Assembly (NCBI GenBank): GCA_963210315.1
Contig: OY723284.1
Location: forward strand, 1,984,001 to 2,048,000
DNA length: 64,000 nt
Direction: 5' to 3'
From: Rhynchopus euleeides
Lineage: Eukaryota > Euglenozoa > Diplonemea > Diplonemida > Diplonemidae
The translations under genes were made by a program, and so were the position numbers. Position 1 is the stretch's first letter. Each line of letters opens with the position of its first letter. This document shows positions 11,077-21,400 of the stretch, in pieces. Below the pieces are notes generated by a model. It was given only the letters and a program-made list of their open reading frames with translations, had not been told where the DNA came from and searched no databases.

Positions 11077-11329
11077 CACGGTGGGATCTTGTAAATTTTA
11101 CATGTATAACTACAAGTATATACATGTATTATACATGTATAATACTTGCATGTCAACTATTATACATGTATAATACATGTATATGCCTGAAATATACATG
11201 TAAAATACATGTATATCAAGTAAAAATACATGTATAATACTTGCATGTCAACTATTATACATGTATCTTTACTTGATTTACATGTATTTTACATGTATAT
11301 TTCATGAATTTACATGTATTTTACATGTA

Positions 11330-11674
11330 CCGTATACGTAAATATTATGGAACGTAAATATTATGGAACGGGCCCATTTTTGGCCGGTCCGTTCCATAAT
11401 ATTTACGTTCCAAAATATTTACAGGGCCAGTTGGGGACTCGGTGGTGAGGACGGCTTGCGTCAGGAATCGCGCGAAAAGTGCACGAGTAGGTCCCGTCAG
11501 GGACTCTGTACGCCGTCCGATCACCTGGTCCAAGTCCCCGAGTCGCAGAAAGCCCTGTAAATATTATGGAACGAAAAAAATCTGGAACGCCAACCCACCA
11601 GCGTTCCATAATATTTACGTTCCATAATATTTACGTTCCATAATATTTACGTTCCATAATATTTACGTATACGG
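11330..11674. mobile_element. 345-bp miniature element, CCGTATACG ends, nested
   Basis: Inverted termini CCGTATACGTAAATATTATG at 11330 and the complement ending 11674, with TA on each side (11328-11329, 11675-11676). Several inward and outward copies of TAAATATTATGGAACG lie near the ends. The ends resemble those of the CCGTAAACGG family (same CCGTA start and TA duplication), so it may be mobilised by the same type of transposase. Nested inside palindromic copy 1. Confidence 0.75.
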
Positions 11675-11947
11675 TATAATACTTGTCATGCAAGTATTAT
11701 ACATGTAAAATACTTGCATGACAAGTAAAATACTTGCATGCAAGTAAAATACATGTATTTTACTTGCATGCAAGTATTTTACTTGTCATGCAAGTATTAT
11801 ACATGTATTTTACTTGTCATGCTCGTGCGCACAAACAAAACCCGGACTCTTTCATGTATAATACTTGCATGACAAGTATTATACATGTAAAATACATGTA
11901 AATGCATGAAATATACATGTAAAATACATGTAAATCAAGTAAAGATA

Positions 11948-14900
11948 CCGTAAACGGAAAAAGGGTGGAACGTAAAAATGTTCCAAGTTCCCAAAAAAAG
12001 GCCAAACGTTCCATCTTTTTTACGGTCCACTATTTATTGGGACTGAATATGGAAAAGACAATGCGATTTTCGCCCGCGGGCTGGTGGGTTGCGGGGCGCG
12101 GACTGCGGCCACGCCGTAGACTCCCACACGTAGGCCTCCCGACCTCCCAGCTTTGGACCCTCCCTCCACCACCGCAACCAACGCCAGCAAGAGAAGCAAG
12201 GCATCCCTGCATGTGGAAAGGGCACGATCACCACCACTCACCTCGAGACTCACCCACCACCACACCTCGAGAAGACATTACATACAAGTTATACAGACAG
12301 AGTATCTAAAGGGACATCAAGAGAGGGAGGGTGACGGGTTTGCGGGACATTTACAGGGGCATAAACAGAGAGAGGGGATGTGGCACAGTGCTCAGCACTC
12401 AGCACTGAAGTCGAGTGACGACAGGATCCTCTCCATCTCTGCCAATTCTGCGGGGGTCGTCAGCGCTGCGTCCGGGTGCACCTCGGTTGGAGGGTCGTAG
12501 TCAGCAACAGCATCATCGGTACTTGCTGCGAGCGTTCCGGGGTCGGCGATGATGCCAGCGCGGACGAACGTTTTCACGACGGAGCTCGGCTTCACCTTGC
12601 TGAACCCACGGCACAGCCAGGCGAGATGGCGGTCGCGCATGTCCGCGGCGGTCACCTTCGTCGTCCTGGCCAGGTCAGCCATCAACTCCTGGTCGTCGAG
12701 CTCAGGGTTCTGGGCGACGAACGACACGAAATGCAGGTTCTCCGCGTCGAACACGATCAGCGGCCCGGAACGGATCTCCGTGAGGGTCGCGGCCCACTGC
12801 ACCTCGGACAGGGTGATCAGCCTCACACTGGTGTAGTACTCCCGGTTGAGTGCGCCCACAGCAGCCTGGGCGGCGGGGTATGGGAGGCGCTGTGCCTCGG
12901 TGAACTGCGCAGCGTCACCATTCGCAGAACGCAGTTCCTCCAGCACCTGCTGAACAGCATCCTGTGCGCCGGGAATGCCTTCCGTGTCAGTGGGGATCAC
13001 CTTCTCGAGCAGGTTGAGAGCATCCTTGACCTTCGGGAGGTAGGCCTTCCGCACGCCGTAGCTGTTGAGACACAGCTCCACAGCACGCAGGGCGTACCAC
13101 CCACTCGCGTTGTCCCCAGGGTGAACCCAGTCCGCACAACCCGGAGACACCACGATGCTTGCCCTTGTGCCGGCAAGGACTGCGTTGCGGAAGGCGGCTG
13201 TCTTCACGGACGAATCGTACACCATCACTTCATGCGACCCCATCCCTGCGAAGAGGAAAGGGGTGCCAGTTTTCGCAAGGGCACGGGTTTTCCTCTTCTC
13301 GTCACGCCGGAACAGCTTGGTGCAGACACCGGTGTACCACTTCGAGAACTTTTCGCGGAGGTATTTCTTGATGTAGGCATTGAAGCCCAGGTCCAGCGGC
13401 TGCAAGAAAGCAGTAAACCCCGGAGGAATATCGACAGTCACGATGCCGCTCTCTGCGAGTGCTGCAGCAACCTTCTCGGTCTGTTGGCCCGTGAACTTGT
13501 CGATGATCAACAAGGATTTCTGCTCCTCCCCGAGCCCCTTGGTCTCTTTGACACCCGTGAGGTATGGCACCAACACCTTCTCGATGTATTCGAGGGTGGT
13601 TGCTTCGGACGCCCAGTGTTTCGGATTGGCAGTCAAGTGCCAGGTTTCCCCGTACGTCTCCAGGTACTCCTCCTCGAAGCGTCCGTGTGAGCGGGAAGTT
13701 AGGCCACCGTATATCAGCTGGACAGGGAGGAGATCGCCGGTCGCACTGGCGCCGAATACACCCGTAATCGCCTTCTTTTCGTCGGACTTCGAGAGCGGCA
13801 CGTATGACGCGCCCTTCTTGTCGAAGGTCTTTGTGGTACCTGGCAGGAGGGGAAGGGCAGTGTGGTCGACATTCACCACCAAATCATCTGGGATGTTGTG
13901 CTGTGCCCTCAGACGTTGCACCTCCCCCTCGAACTCAGCCTTGGCCCGTTCCAGCAAACCCGGACTGTGGCACACCGCCGTTGTCCGCATTCGCAAGGTC
14001 CATCCCTGCGCAGCGAGGTACTTCCGAGCCCATTCCGTGCCGAGAGCTGTCTCAGAATCAATCCTGCTTGGATCACTGCTGGCACTCACCAGGCCTCGCG
14101 CGGAGGCGGACACAGTCTCAGCTGAAACCTGCGTCCCGCACCGCCTCAGGGCGCGCAACAACTGCATCAGCCTGGTCTCCTCGCTGTCGGTGAGGATTGC
14201 GGGCCGGCCGCGCTTCTGCGGGGGGGGAAGCACCACCTCCTCTGTCACCTCACCGAGAAGAGCTGCGGCACGCTTCCGCTTGCCCAGCTCTTCCCGGTAG
14301 AGGGTCGCAAAACGGGAGGCGGAGCTCTTCGAGAGCTTCCTCCGTCCTGCGAGAGGGGCGTTCCAATCGGCAACGACTGCCGAGAGCTTCCCCTCCACCA
14401 CCTTCCGGCCGATCTCCAGCTTTTCGGCCGGGCTCCAGTCACCACCGCCGGTAGGCCCCTGTGAGGATGCCTGCTGGTCGCGCACTGCACGCGTCACACT
14501 TTCAGCCTCAGCCCGCGAAATCGGACAAGCGCCGTTGCTGCCGGGGGTGTACGCTGCACGGGGCACCGTGAAGAGCAACATGCTCTTCTGCTTCGGTTCA
14601 CGCTTTGGAGGCATGTGTGTGCGTGTCCCTGCAAACTGGGGGAAAGTGCGTGAGGACAGCGGGAAGATCAACGAAAACAACAAGGCGAGGCGGCAACGGA
14701 GAGGGACATGGAGAGGGGGGGGGGGCGGGGGCGAGCGCGTGACTAGCATCTGGAGTCTCTCAAGGCCGAACGAGACATATTTCGAGATACCACCCCAAAC
14801 TCACACGCCACGGTTGTCGGGAGACTGACGACGTTGTCGTCTGTAAGTCCGCCCCAACCCCCTCACTTACGAATTCCAACGGAGATTTGGAATTCACGGG

Positions 14901-15392
14901 CCCCGAACATTGTTCCGTGTAGTACCATGCAAGGAGCGTTCCGGTAGAAGTAAAGGTAGAACCTGCTGCGCTAGCCCACATAAGCAGCCTCAGTACGGCA
15001 AGGCGCGCAGACAGAAGCTGAGACCACCGGGCTCCCTCCAGATGTAAATTCGTGAATCAGTGCCCGGAAAATTCAGGGAAATCGTACTCCTTTCGCTTTA
15101 GTGTAGTACACCCTGCAGAAACTGTGGGAGAACAGTTCCGGACTGTTGAGGCCCTGTGGTGTTAATCCTGCAGCTTCAGTCGTACGATTTCCTTGGTTCC
15201 TTCGCGACTTCGTCGCGAAGGAACTCGTAAAAAAAAAAAAAAAAAAACGCCAAGTCCACTATCCCAACCGTAAAATAGGTGGACCGTAAAAATGTTCCAA
15301 GTTCCGGAAAAATCCCATTTGTTCCATCTTTTTTACGTTCCAACTATAGTACGGTTCACCTTTATTACGGTCCACAATATTTCCGTTTACGG
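11948..15392 (-). mobile_element. Full-length pogo-like DNA transposon, copy 1, nested
   Basis: 3,445 bp with CCGTAAACGG at the left end and CCGTTTACGG at the right end. It is flanked by TA on both sides (11946-11947, 15393-15394), the target duplication typical of Tc1/mariner/pogo elements. Both subterminal regions carry repeated (G)GACCGTAAAAA and TTCCAAGTTCC words, likely transposase binding sites. It encodes the transposase at 12392-14614 on the minus strand. It sits inside the palindromic element 11077-15581. The other full copy (36093-39529) lies in the opposite orientation. Confidence 0.85.
12392..14614 (-). CDS. DDE_1-type (pogo/Tigger/jerky-like) transposase
   Basis: 740 residues from the ATG at 14614 (MPPKREPKQKS). 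The frame is open 45 codons further upstream, but that part is Pro-rich and is followed by a CAG acceptor-like site 14 bases before the chosen ATG. The N-terminal third is basic, with helix-turn-helix-like segments (EKLEIGRKVVEGKLSAVVAD; KRGRPAILTDSEETRLMQLL), as in CENP-B/psq DNA-binding regions. The catalytic triad is D250 (VVNVDHTA), D372 (LLIIDKFTG) and D408 (LQPLDLGFN). The 35 residues between the last two give a DD35D spacing, and QPLD plus a following Lys-rich helix is the DDE_1 hallmark. It is identical in protein sequence to the copy at 36863-39085, so it is recently active. It cuts and joins the CCGTAAACGG ends by inference. Confidence 0.88.
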   Translation of the reverse strand: MPPKREPKQKSMLLFTVPRAAYTPGSNGACPISRAEAESVTRAVRDQQASSQGPTGGGDWSPAEKLEIGRKVVEGKLSAVVADWNAPLAGRRKLSKSSASRFATLYREELGKRKRAAALLGEVTEEVVLPPPQKRGRPAILTDSEETRLMQLLRALRRCGTQVSAETVSASARGLVSASSDPSRIDSETALGTEWARKYLAAQGWTLRMRTTAVCHSPGLLERAKAEFEGEVQRLRAQHNIPDDLVVNVDHTALPLLPGTTKTFDKKGASYVPLSKSDEKKAITGVFGASATGDLLPVQLIYGGLTSRSHGRFEEEYLETYGETWHLTANPKHWASEATTLEYIEKVLVPYLTGVKETKGLGEEQKSLLIIDKFTGQQTEKVAAALAESGIVTVDIPPGFTAFLQPLDLGFNAYIKKYLREKFSKWYTGVCTKLFRRDEKRKTRALAKTGTPFLFAGMGSHEVMVYDSSVKTAAFRNAVLAGTRASIVVSPGCADWVHPGDNASGWYALRAVELCLNSYGVRKAYLPKVKDALNLLEKVIPTDTEGIPGAQDAVQQVLEELRSANGDAAQFTEAQRLPYPAAQAAVGALNREYYTSVRLITLSEVQWAATLTEIRSGPLIVFDAENLHFVSFVAQNPELDDQELMADLARTTKVTAADMRDRHLAWLCRGFSKVKPSSVVKTFVRAGIIADPGTLAASTDDAVADYDPPTEVHPDAALTTPAELAEMERILSSLDFSAEC

Positions 15393-16178
15393 TACATGTA
15401 TAATAGTTGACATGCAAGTATTATACATGTATTTTTACTTGATATACATGTATTTTACATGTATATTTCAGGCATATACATGTATTATACATGTATAATA
15501 GTTGACATGCAAGTATTATACATGTATAATACATGTATATACTTGTAGTTATACATGTAAAATTTACAAGATCCCACCGTGTACCCGCAGGCGCTCTGTG
15601 TGTTGTTAGCCAGACAACCTCGCGCATGCCGGCCCTGCCACCCGCCCCATTTTTTTTGCTTCGAAGATATCCGCCCCCCCCCCCCCCCAGCAAAGGATTC
15701 CCAAAAGGAACACGGTGGGATCTTGTAAATTTTACATGTATAACTACAAGTATATACATGTATTATACATGTATAATACTTGCATGTCAACTATTATACA
15801 TGTATAATACATGGATATGCCTGAAATATACATGTAAAATACATGTATATCAAGTAAAAATACAAGTATAATACTTGCATGTCAACTATTATACTTGTAT
15901 TTTTACTTGATATACATGTATTTTACATGTATTTTACATGTATAATACTTGTCATGCAAGTATTATACATGTAAAATACTTGCATGACAAGTAAAATACA
16001 TGTATAATACTTGCATGACAAGTAAAATACTTGCATGCAAGTAAAATACATGTATTTTACTTGCATGCAAGTATTTTACTTGTCATGCAAGTATTTTACA
16101 TGTATAATACTTGCATGACAAGTATTATACATGTAAAATACATGTAAATGCCTGAAATATACATGTAAAATACATGTA

Positions 16179-16980
16179 CCGTAAACGGAAATATTGTGGA
16201 CCGTAATAAAGGTGAACCGTACTATAGGTGGACCGTAAAAAAGATGGAACAAATGGGATTTTTCCGGAACTTGGAACATTTTTACGGTCTACCTATTTTA
16301 CGGTTGGGATCGTGGACTTGGCGGTTTTTTTTACGAGTTCCTTCGCGACGAAGTCGCGAAGGAACCAAGGAAATCGTACGGCTGAAGCTGCAGGATTAAC
16401 ACAACAGGGCCTCAGCACAGAGTGTGCACTCACCATCGTCCGGGAACTGTTCTCCCACAGTTACTGCAGGGTGTACTACACTAAAGGAGTACGATTTCCC
16501 TGAATTTTTCGGGCACTGATTCACGAATTTACATCTGGAGGGAGCCCGGTGGTCTCAGCTTCTGTCTGCGCGCCCTGCCGTACTGTGGCTGCTTTTGTGG
16601 GCTCGTGCAGCAGGTTCTACTTTTACTTCTACCGGAATGCTCCTTGCATGGTACTACACTTCTCGAGGTGTGGTGGTGGGTGAGTCTCGAGGTGAGATCG
16701 TGCCTTTTCCACACGCAGGGAGGACTTGCTTCTCTTGCTGGTGTTGGTTGCGGTGGTGGAGGGAGGGTCCAAAGCTGGGAGGTCGGGAGGCCTACGTGTG
16801 GGTGTCTGCGGCGTGGAGGCCGCAGTCCGCGCCCCGCAACCCACCAGCCCGCGGGCGAAAAACGCATTGTCTTTTCCATATTCAGTCCCAATAAATGGTG
16901 GACCGTAAAAAAGATGGAACGTTTGGCCTTTTTTTGGGAACTTGGAACATTTTTACGGTCCACCCTTTTTCCGTTTACGG
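16179..16980. mobile_element. Internally deleted pogo-like element (802 bp)
   Basis: CCGTAAACGG ends, TA on each side (16177-16178, 16981-16982). It retains about 400 bp from each end of the full-length element and lacks the transposase. The junction joins the sequence matching 12262 of copy 1 (CTCGAGAAG) directly to that matching about 14918 (TGTAGTACC). It would need transposase in trans. Confidence 0.85.
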
Positions 16981-17028
16981 TATATCAAGTAAAAATACAA
17001 GTATAATAGTTGACATGCAAGTATTATA

Positions 17029-17836
17029 CCGTAAACGGAAAAAGGGTGGACCGTAAAAATGTTCCAAGTTCCCAAAAAAAGGCCAAACGTTCCATCTTTT
17101 TTACGGTCCACCATTTATTGGGACTGAATATGGAAAAGACAATGCGATTTTCGCCCGCGGGCTGGTGGGTTGCGGGGCGCGGACTGCGGCCTCCACGCCG
17201 CAGACTCCCGCACGTAGGCCTCCCGACCTCCCAGCTTTGGACCCTCCCTCCACCACCGCAACCAACACCAGCAAGAGAAGCAAGTCCTCCCTGCGTGTGG
17301 AAAGGGCACGATCACCACCACTCACCTCGAGACTCACCCACCACCACACCTCGAGAAGTGTAGTACCATGCAAGGAGCGTTCCGGTAGAAGTAAAAGTAG
17401 AACCTGCTGCACGAGCCCACAAAAGCAGCCACAGTACGGCAGGGCGCGCAGACAGAAGCTGAGACCACCGGGCTCCCTCCAGATGTAAATTCGTGAATCA
17501 GTGCCCGGAAAATTCAGGGAAATCGTACTCCTTTAGTGTAGTACACCCTGCAGTAACTGTGGGAGAACAGTTCCCGGACGATGGTGAGCGCACACTCTGT
17601 GTTGAGGCCCTGTGGTGTTAATCCTGCAGCTTCAGTCGTGCGATTTCCTTGGTTCCTTCGCGACTTCGTCGAAGGAATTCGTAAAAAAAACCGCCAAGTC
17701 CACTATCCCAACCGTAAAATAGATGGACCGTAAAAATGTTCCAAGTTCCGGAAAAATCCCATTTGTTCCATCTTTTTTACGGTCCACCTATAGTACGGTT
17801 CACCTTTATTACGGTCCACAATATTTCCGTTTACGG
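17029..17836. mobile_element. Internally deleted pogo-like element (808 bp), opposite orientation
   Basis: CCGTAAACGG ends with flanking TA (17027-17028, 17837-17838). It has the same deletion junction as 16179-16980 and lies inverted relative to it, so the pair forms a large inverted repeat within palindromic copy 2. Confidence 0.85.
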
Positions 17837-17963
17837 TACTTGTATTTTTACTTGATATACATGTATTTTACATGTATATTTCAGGCATATACATGTATTA
17901 TACATGTATAATACATGTATATACTTGTAGTTATACATGTAAAATTTACAAGATCCCACCGTG

Positions 17964-18428
17964 AAAGCATCCCCTCCCCCCCCCCCCCCCCCCCGGAGCT
18001 TACCAGTACCATAAGGCAGGAGAGCCCCTCATCTCTCTCTCTCTCTCCCGCTCTTCCTCGTCGTTCCATTCTGCTTCGCCCAACGCAGAGAGAGAGAGAG
18101 AGAGAGGGCTACCCCCTGCCCTGGCAGGACTCCCCCCGCCCCATTCCCCCCATTGCACCCCCCCCTCTACCTGATCTGGGAAACGTCTGTGCCGCAGGAT
18201 GCCGGGGTTGCCGATGATTAGCGAGTCGAGCCTCTTCCGCTTCGACTTCAGACCCGATGCCCACGCCCCCACCACCCACCCCTCCCTTCGCCCTCAGCCC
18301 CCTCAGCCATCCCCTCCCGCGTTGTGGGATGCAGATTAGATTCGTGTTGTCACGTCACCACCTCTGTGTCCCGCACACCTCCCCACACTGCCACCGCCAC
18401 CACACCCTCCCCCACCAGGGCATGTCGG
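17964..18428. other. Leader region upstream of the large low-complexity protein gene
   Basis: Holds a run of about 20 C near 17975-17994, a (CT)n tract near 18030-18047 and an (AG)n tract near 18088-18107. A pyrimidine-rich stretch ends in CACCAG at 18417, 12 bp before the start codon, a likely splice acceptor. A six-codon upstream ORF (ATG 18422 to TGA 18439) overlaps the start codon in another frame. Confidence 0.5.
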
Positions 18429-21400
18429 ATGTCTCTTGACTTTGTCGACATAGGCGATGTCGATCGCATCCTGGACTCCCTCGGCGGGGGCACCGGCCCG
18501 ACCCCCGCCCCTAACACCGCCGGCGTGAAACGCCGGGCCCGCGCCCCGACGTCCGCCGCCACCTCCTCCTCTCCTCTGCCTGCAGCCACACCGCCACACC
18601 GCGGCAGTCCACATGCCACTGCGGGGCGAGCTCCTGACGCTGCCTCGGCACGCAGCAGGACAGCAGCTGCGCCAGCGGAGGGTCCTCACACCACCACCAT
18701 CACCACCGGCAGCAGCAGCAGGGCGCAACAACCTCAGCCGCGTGGCCCTCCGAAACCCCGCCGTGCCCCGCAGCCCCTGCGGACTGTTTCATCGAATGCT
18801 GCAAACATCAAGGCGAACAGCTCTGCAGCACCTTCTCTCCATGCTGCGGCCGCGCCTCAGCAGCACAAGCCACCGCCTCAGCAGCAGCAGCAGCACCACC
18901 CGGTTCACCGCACCTCCACCCCGCAGCCGACGCACGGTGTGTCGTATGCAGCTCTCTTCCAGGCCAGCCGCATGGGCATGCCTTTAGTGCAGAAGGTTGT
19001 GTCCGCGACAGGCACAGGGTGCTGCAATGCGGTGCACCTCCGTGAGACGGAGGAGACCCACGGCGGCAGGCGGCACGCCGCCGCAGGGGGTGCGGGGGGC
19101 GGGGGTGTGTGGAGCACCAACACGCAGAAGGACAGGCATGCGGAATGCACCCTGGCGCTGCACCAGAGGTCTTTCAATGTGGCGGCGCCGAAGGATCTCG
19201 GGTTGGAGCCGGGGACACGCTTGCTATACGACGCGAAGCTGCACATCGTGTCGGACAACGCGACCCCCACAATCGGGACTGTTTGCATCTATGGAGGGCA
19301 ACATCCTATGTCAGGCATGGCCCCCATCACTACCGAGGCATGCTTTGGATCCGCCCCCGGCGCACAGTCCGTCAGCAGCCGGGGCGTGACCTTCCACAAA
19401 CAGACGGTTTGCATCGAGGGGGGTGCCCTGCAGCCCTTCCTCCGAATCACCCTGCGGGAGGGCCCCCCCGGTCAGGCCCCCTCCGACCACTCCCCGGCCC
19501 ACACCCACCGCGTGGTGTTCGCCACCGTGGTGCGGGGGGCGGGGTACCGCATCGTGCCCCCGGCGCCGCCGCCGCCGCCTCCGCCCGCCGTCTCCATCAT
19601 CCCGCAGCACCTCTTCCACGCAGCGGAGAGCCCGGGGGGTGGGGTCGCGACGGTGGAGTCGGCATCCTCGACTCCCTTCCAGGTGGAGGGTGTGGGGGGC
19701 GAGGCAGCGCAGGCGCAGGCACCGCCACACCCCCACCACCGCCGCCAGCGCCGCCACAGCCACGGTCTGCCGGGCAAGGCTCTGTTCGCAGCGCTGGAGC
19801 AGCGCGTCGCTGCGGCGGAGGCGGCGGCGGCTGCCGCCGCCGCCGCAGAGGTGGAGAGGGATGTGGGGGAGAATGACCTCTCCTTCGATGCCCAGAAGCA
19901 AGCCCTGGCTGCTGTGCTCAGCGCAAAGGCGAGGATGCGTGGTGGCGGCGGTGGTGACGGAGGCGGCAGTGGCGGTAGCAGCCCCCCGCTCACCCCTGCG
20001 GCAACGCCCCCTGCGAGGCTGCAGCATGGGGGTGGTGAGGAGAGGCGGTTCTCCTCTCCGCAGACCCAGCAGCAGCACCCAGCGGCAGCGGCGCACCCCC
20101 AGCATCACTCCGACAGCCTCTCCTCCTTCGCCGCCGTTTCGGTACCCCCGGTTTCGGCGAGAAGCGGTGTGGAGGCGGCACCCGCAGCGGCGCGGCAGCC
20201 CCATGACTGGATCCCCGGCAGCTGGGAGGTGGACCGGGAGGGCAGGAGCGACGAGGGGGAGGAGGAGGAAGCGGAGGAGGGGGCGCTGCAGGATGAGATG
20301 CTCCGCTGGAGGGGGGAGGAGGTGGAGGCGGAGGGGGAGGGCGGGGGTGCGGGAGGCGTGGATGCGGTGGAGGTGGAGGTGGGGGGGTTCCCCCCGCGCG
20401 TTCACCCCGGAGGGGGTGCCGTGCCGGCGGCGGGTGGTGGTGGCGGTGTGGAGGATGTGGGGGATTTTCGGCGCAACGGTGCTCCGGCGGTAGTGCCCGG
20501 GCAGGATGGCGGCGGGGTGCGGTTGCAGCAGCGGCGCTTCGCGGAGGGGGGCGAGGGGCTGCAGCACCAGCAGCGTGGGAGTGTGATGTCGCACGCCCAG
20601 CAGCAGCAGCAGCAGCAGCAGGTGATGGATGAGGTGGAGGGTGGAGGCTGCCCGACACACCGCGAGGTGTATCCGAGGGGCGACCCGTTGTCTGTCGCAT
20701 CCCCGCCACCCAGTGGTGGTGGGGTGGATGCCGGCAACGGCAGGCCGGCGGAGCGCGGTGTGAGTGCGTCAACGGATAGCAGGAGCCTGCCCTACAGCGT
20801 GCCTGCCAGCAGCTCGGCGCCCTCTGCCACCGTTCCGCTGCAGGCGTCGCCGAATGGGCCGGGCGGTGGGGGTGGCGCTGTGGCTGCAACGTATGGCGGG
20901 CTGCAAGAGGGTGTGCACCGCCTGCCCCCACGCCCTCGGGCTGCAGGTGAGGTATGTGTGTGAGGTGGCGGGGGAGGGGGGAAGGGTTTGTCCGGTTGTC
21001 GCACCCCCATGCTGCCCCAACCACACAGGTGTCTGCTTCGCCGAAGCTGTCTGTGCCGCGTGACAGGGGGGAGCCGTGCCACTCCGATGCGGCGTCGCTT
21101 CTAGCGCGGGTCAACGCCATTTCAGAGTCGATGTCGCCCAGCAGGCGCACCGCCAGCCCGGCCCCTGCGCGTCCCCCGACTGTGCCCGGGACGAATATGT
21201 CGCATCGGGGCCCTGCCAGCCGCACCCCTGCGCGTGGCGGCATTGCGTCTGGCGTGTCGGGTGCCTCGGGGTCTGCCAGCGGGAGGTCGCTCAGCCCGAC
21301 GCCATCCTCGCATATGGAGTCGCCGTGCCTCCATCATGTGACGCAGCAGCAGCTGCTGCAGATGCAGCACCCGCACTGCTGCTGTGCAGGGTCGGTGCAC

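Larger units (their letters stand above)
11077..15581. mobile_element. Palindromic AT-rich element, copy 1, CACGGTGGG ends, TA target duplication
   Basis: Starts CACGGTGGGATCTTGTAAAT and ends with its complement. It is flanked by TA on both sides (11075-11076 and 15582-15583). After subtracting the nested insertions (11330-11674 and 11948-15392) about 710 bp remain, made almost entirely of TACATGTA, TACTTGCATG and TCAAGTAAA words arranged as a long imperfect snap-back palindrome. It has no reading frame of its own. Copies 2 and 3 are at 15711-17963 and 34725-39635. The enzyme that moves it is not known. Confidence 0.8.
15711..17963. mobile_element. Palindromic AT-rich element, copy 2, AA target duplication
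   Basis: Same CACGGTGGG...CCCACCGTG ends and TACATGTA/CTTGCATG interior as copy 1, 129 bp away from it. Flanking bases are ...GGAA before and AAAG after, giving a 2-bp AA duplication. It carries two internally deleted pogo-like elements (16179-16980 and 17029-17836); the outer sequence left is about 640 bp. Confidence 0.8.

Noticed and set aside
12476-13690. 404-codon + strand frame opposite the transposase
   Set aside because: Shadow of the transposase gene; no start context or motif, and it appears identically opposite the second copy.
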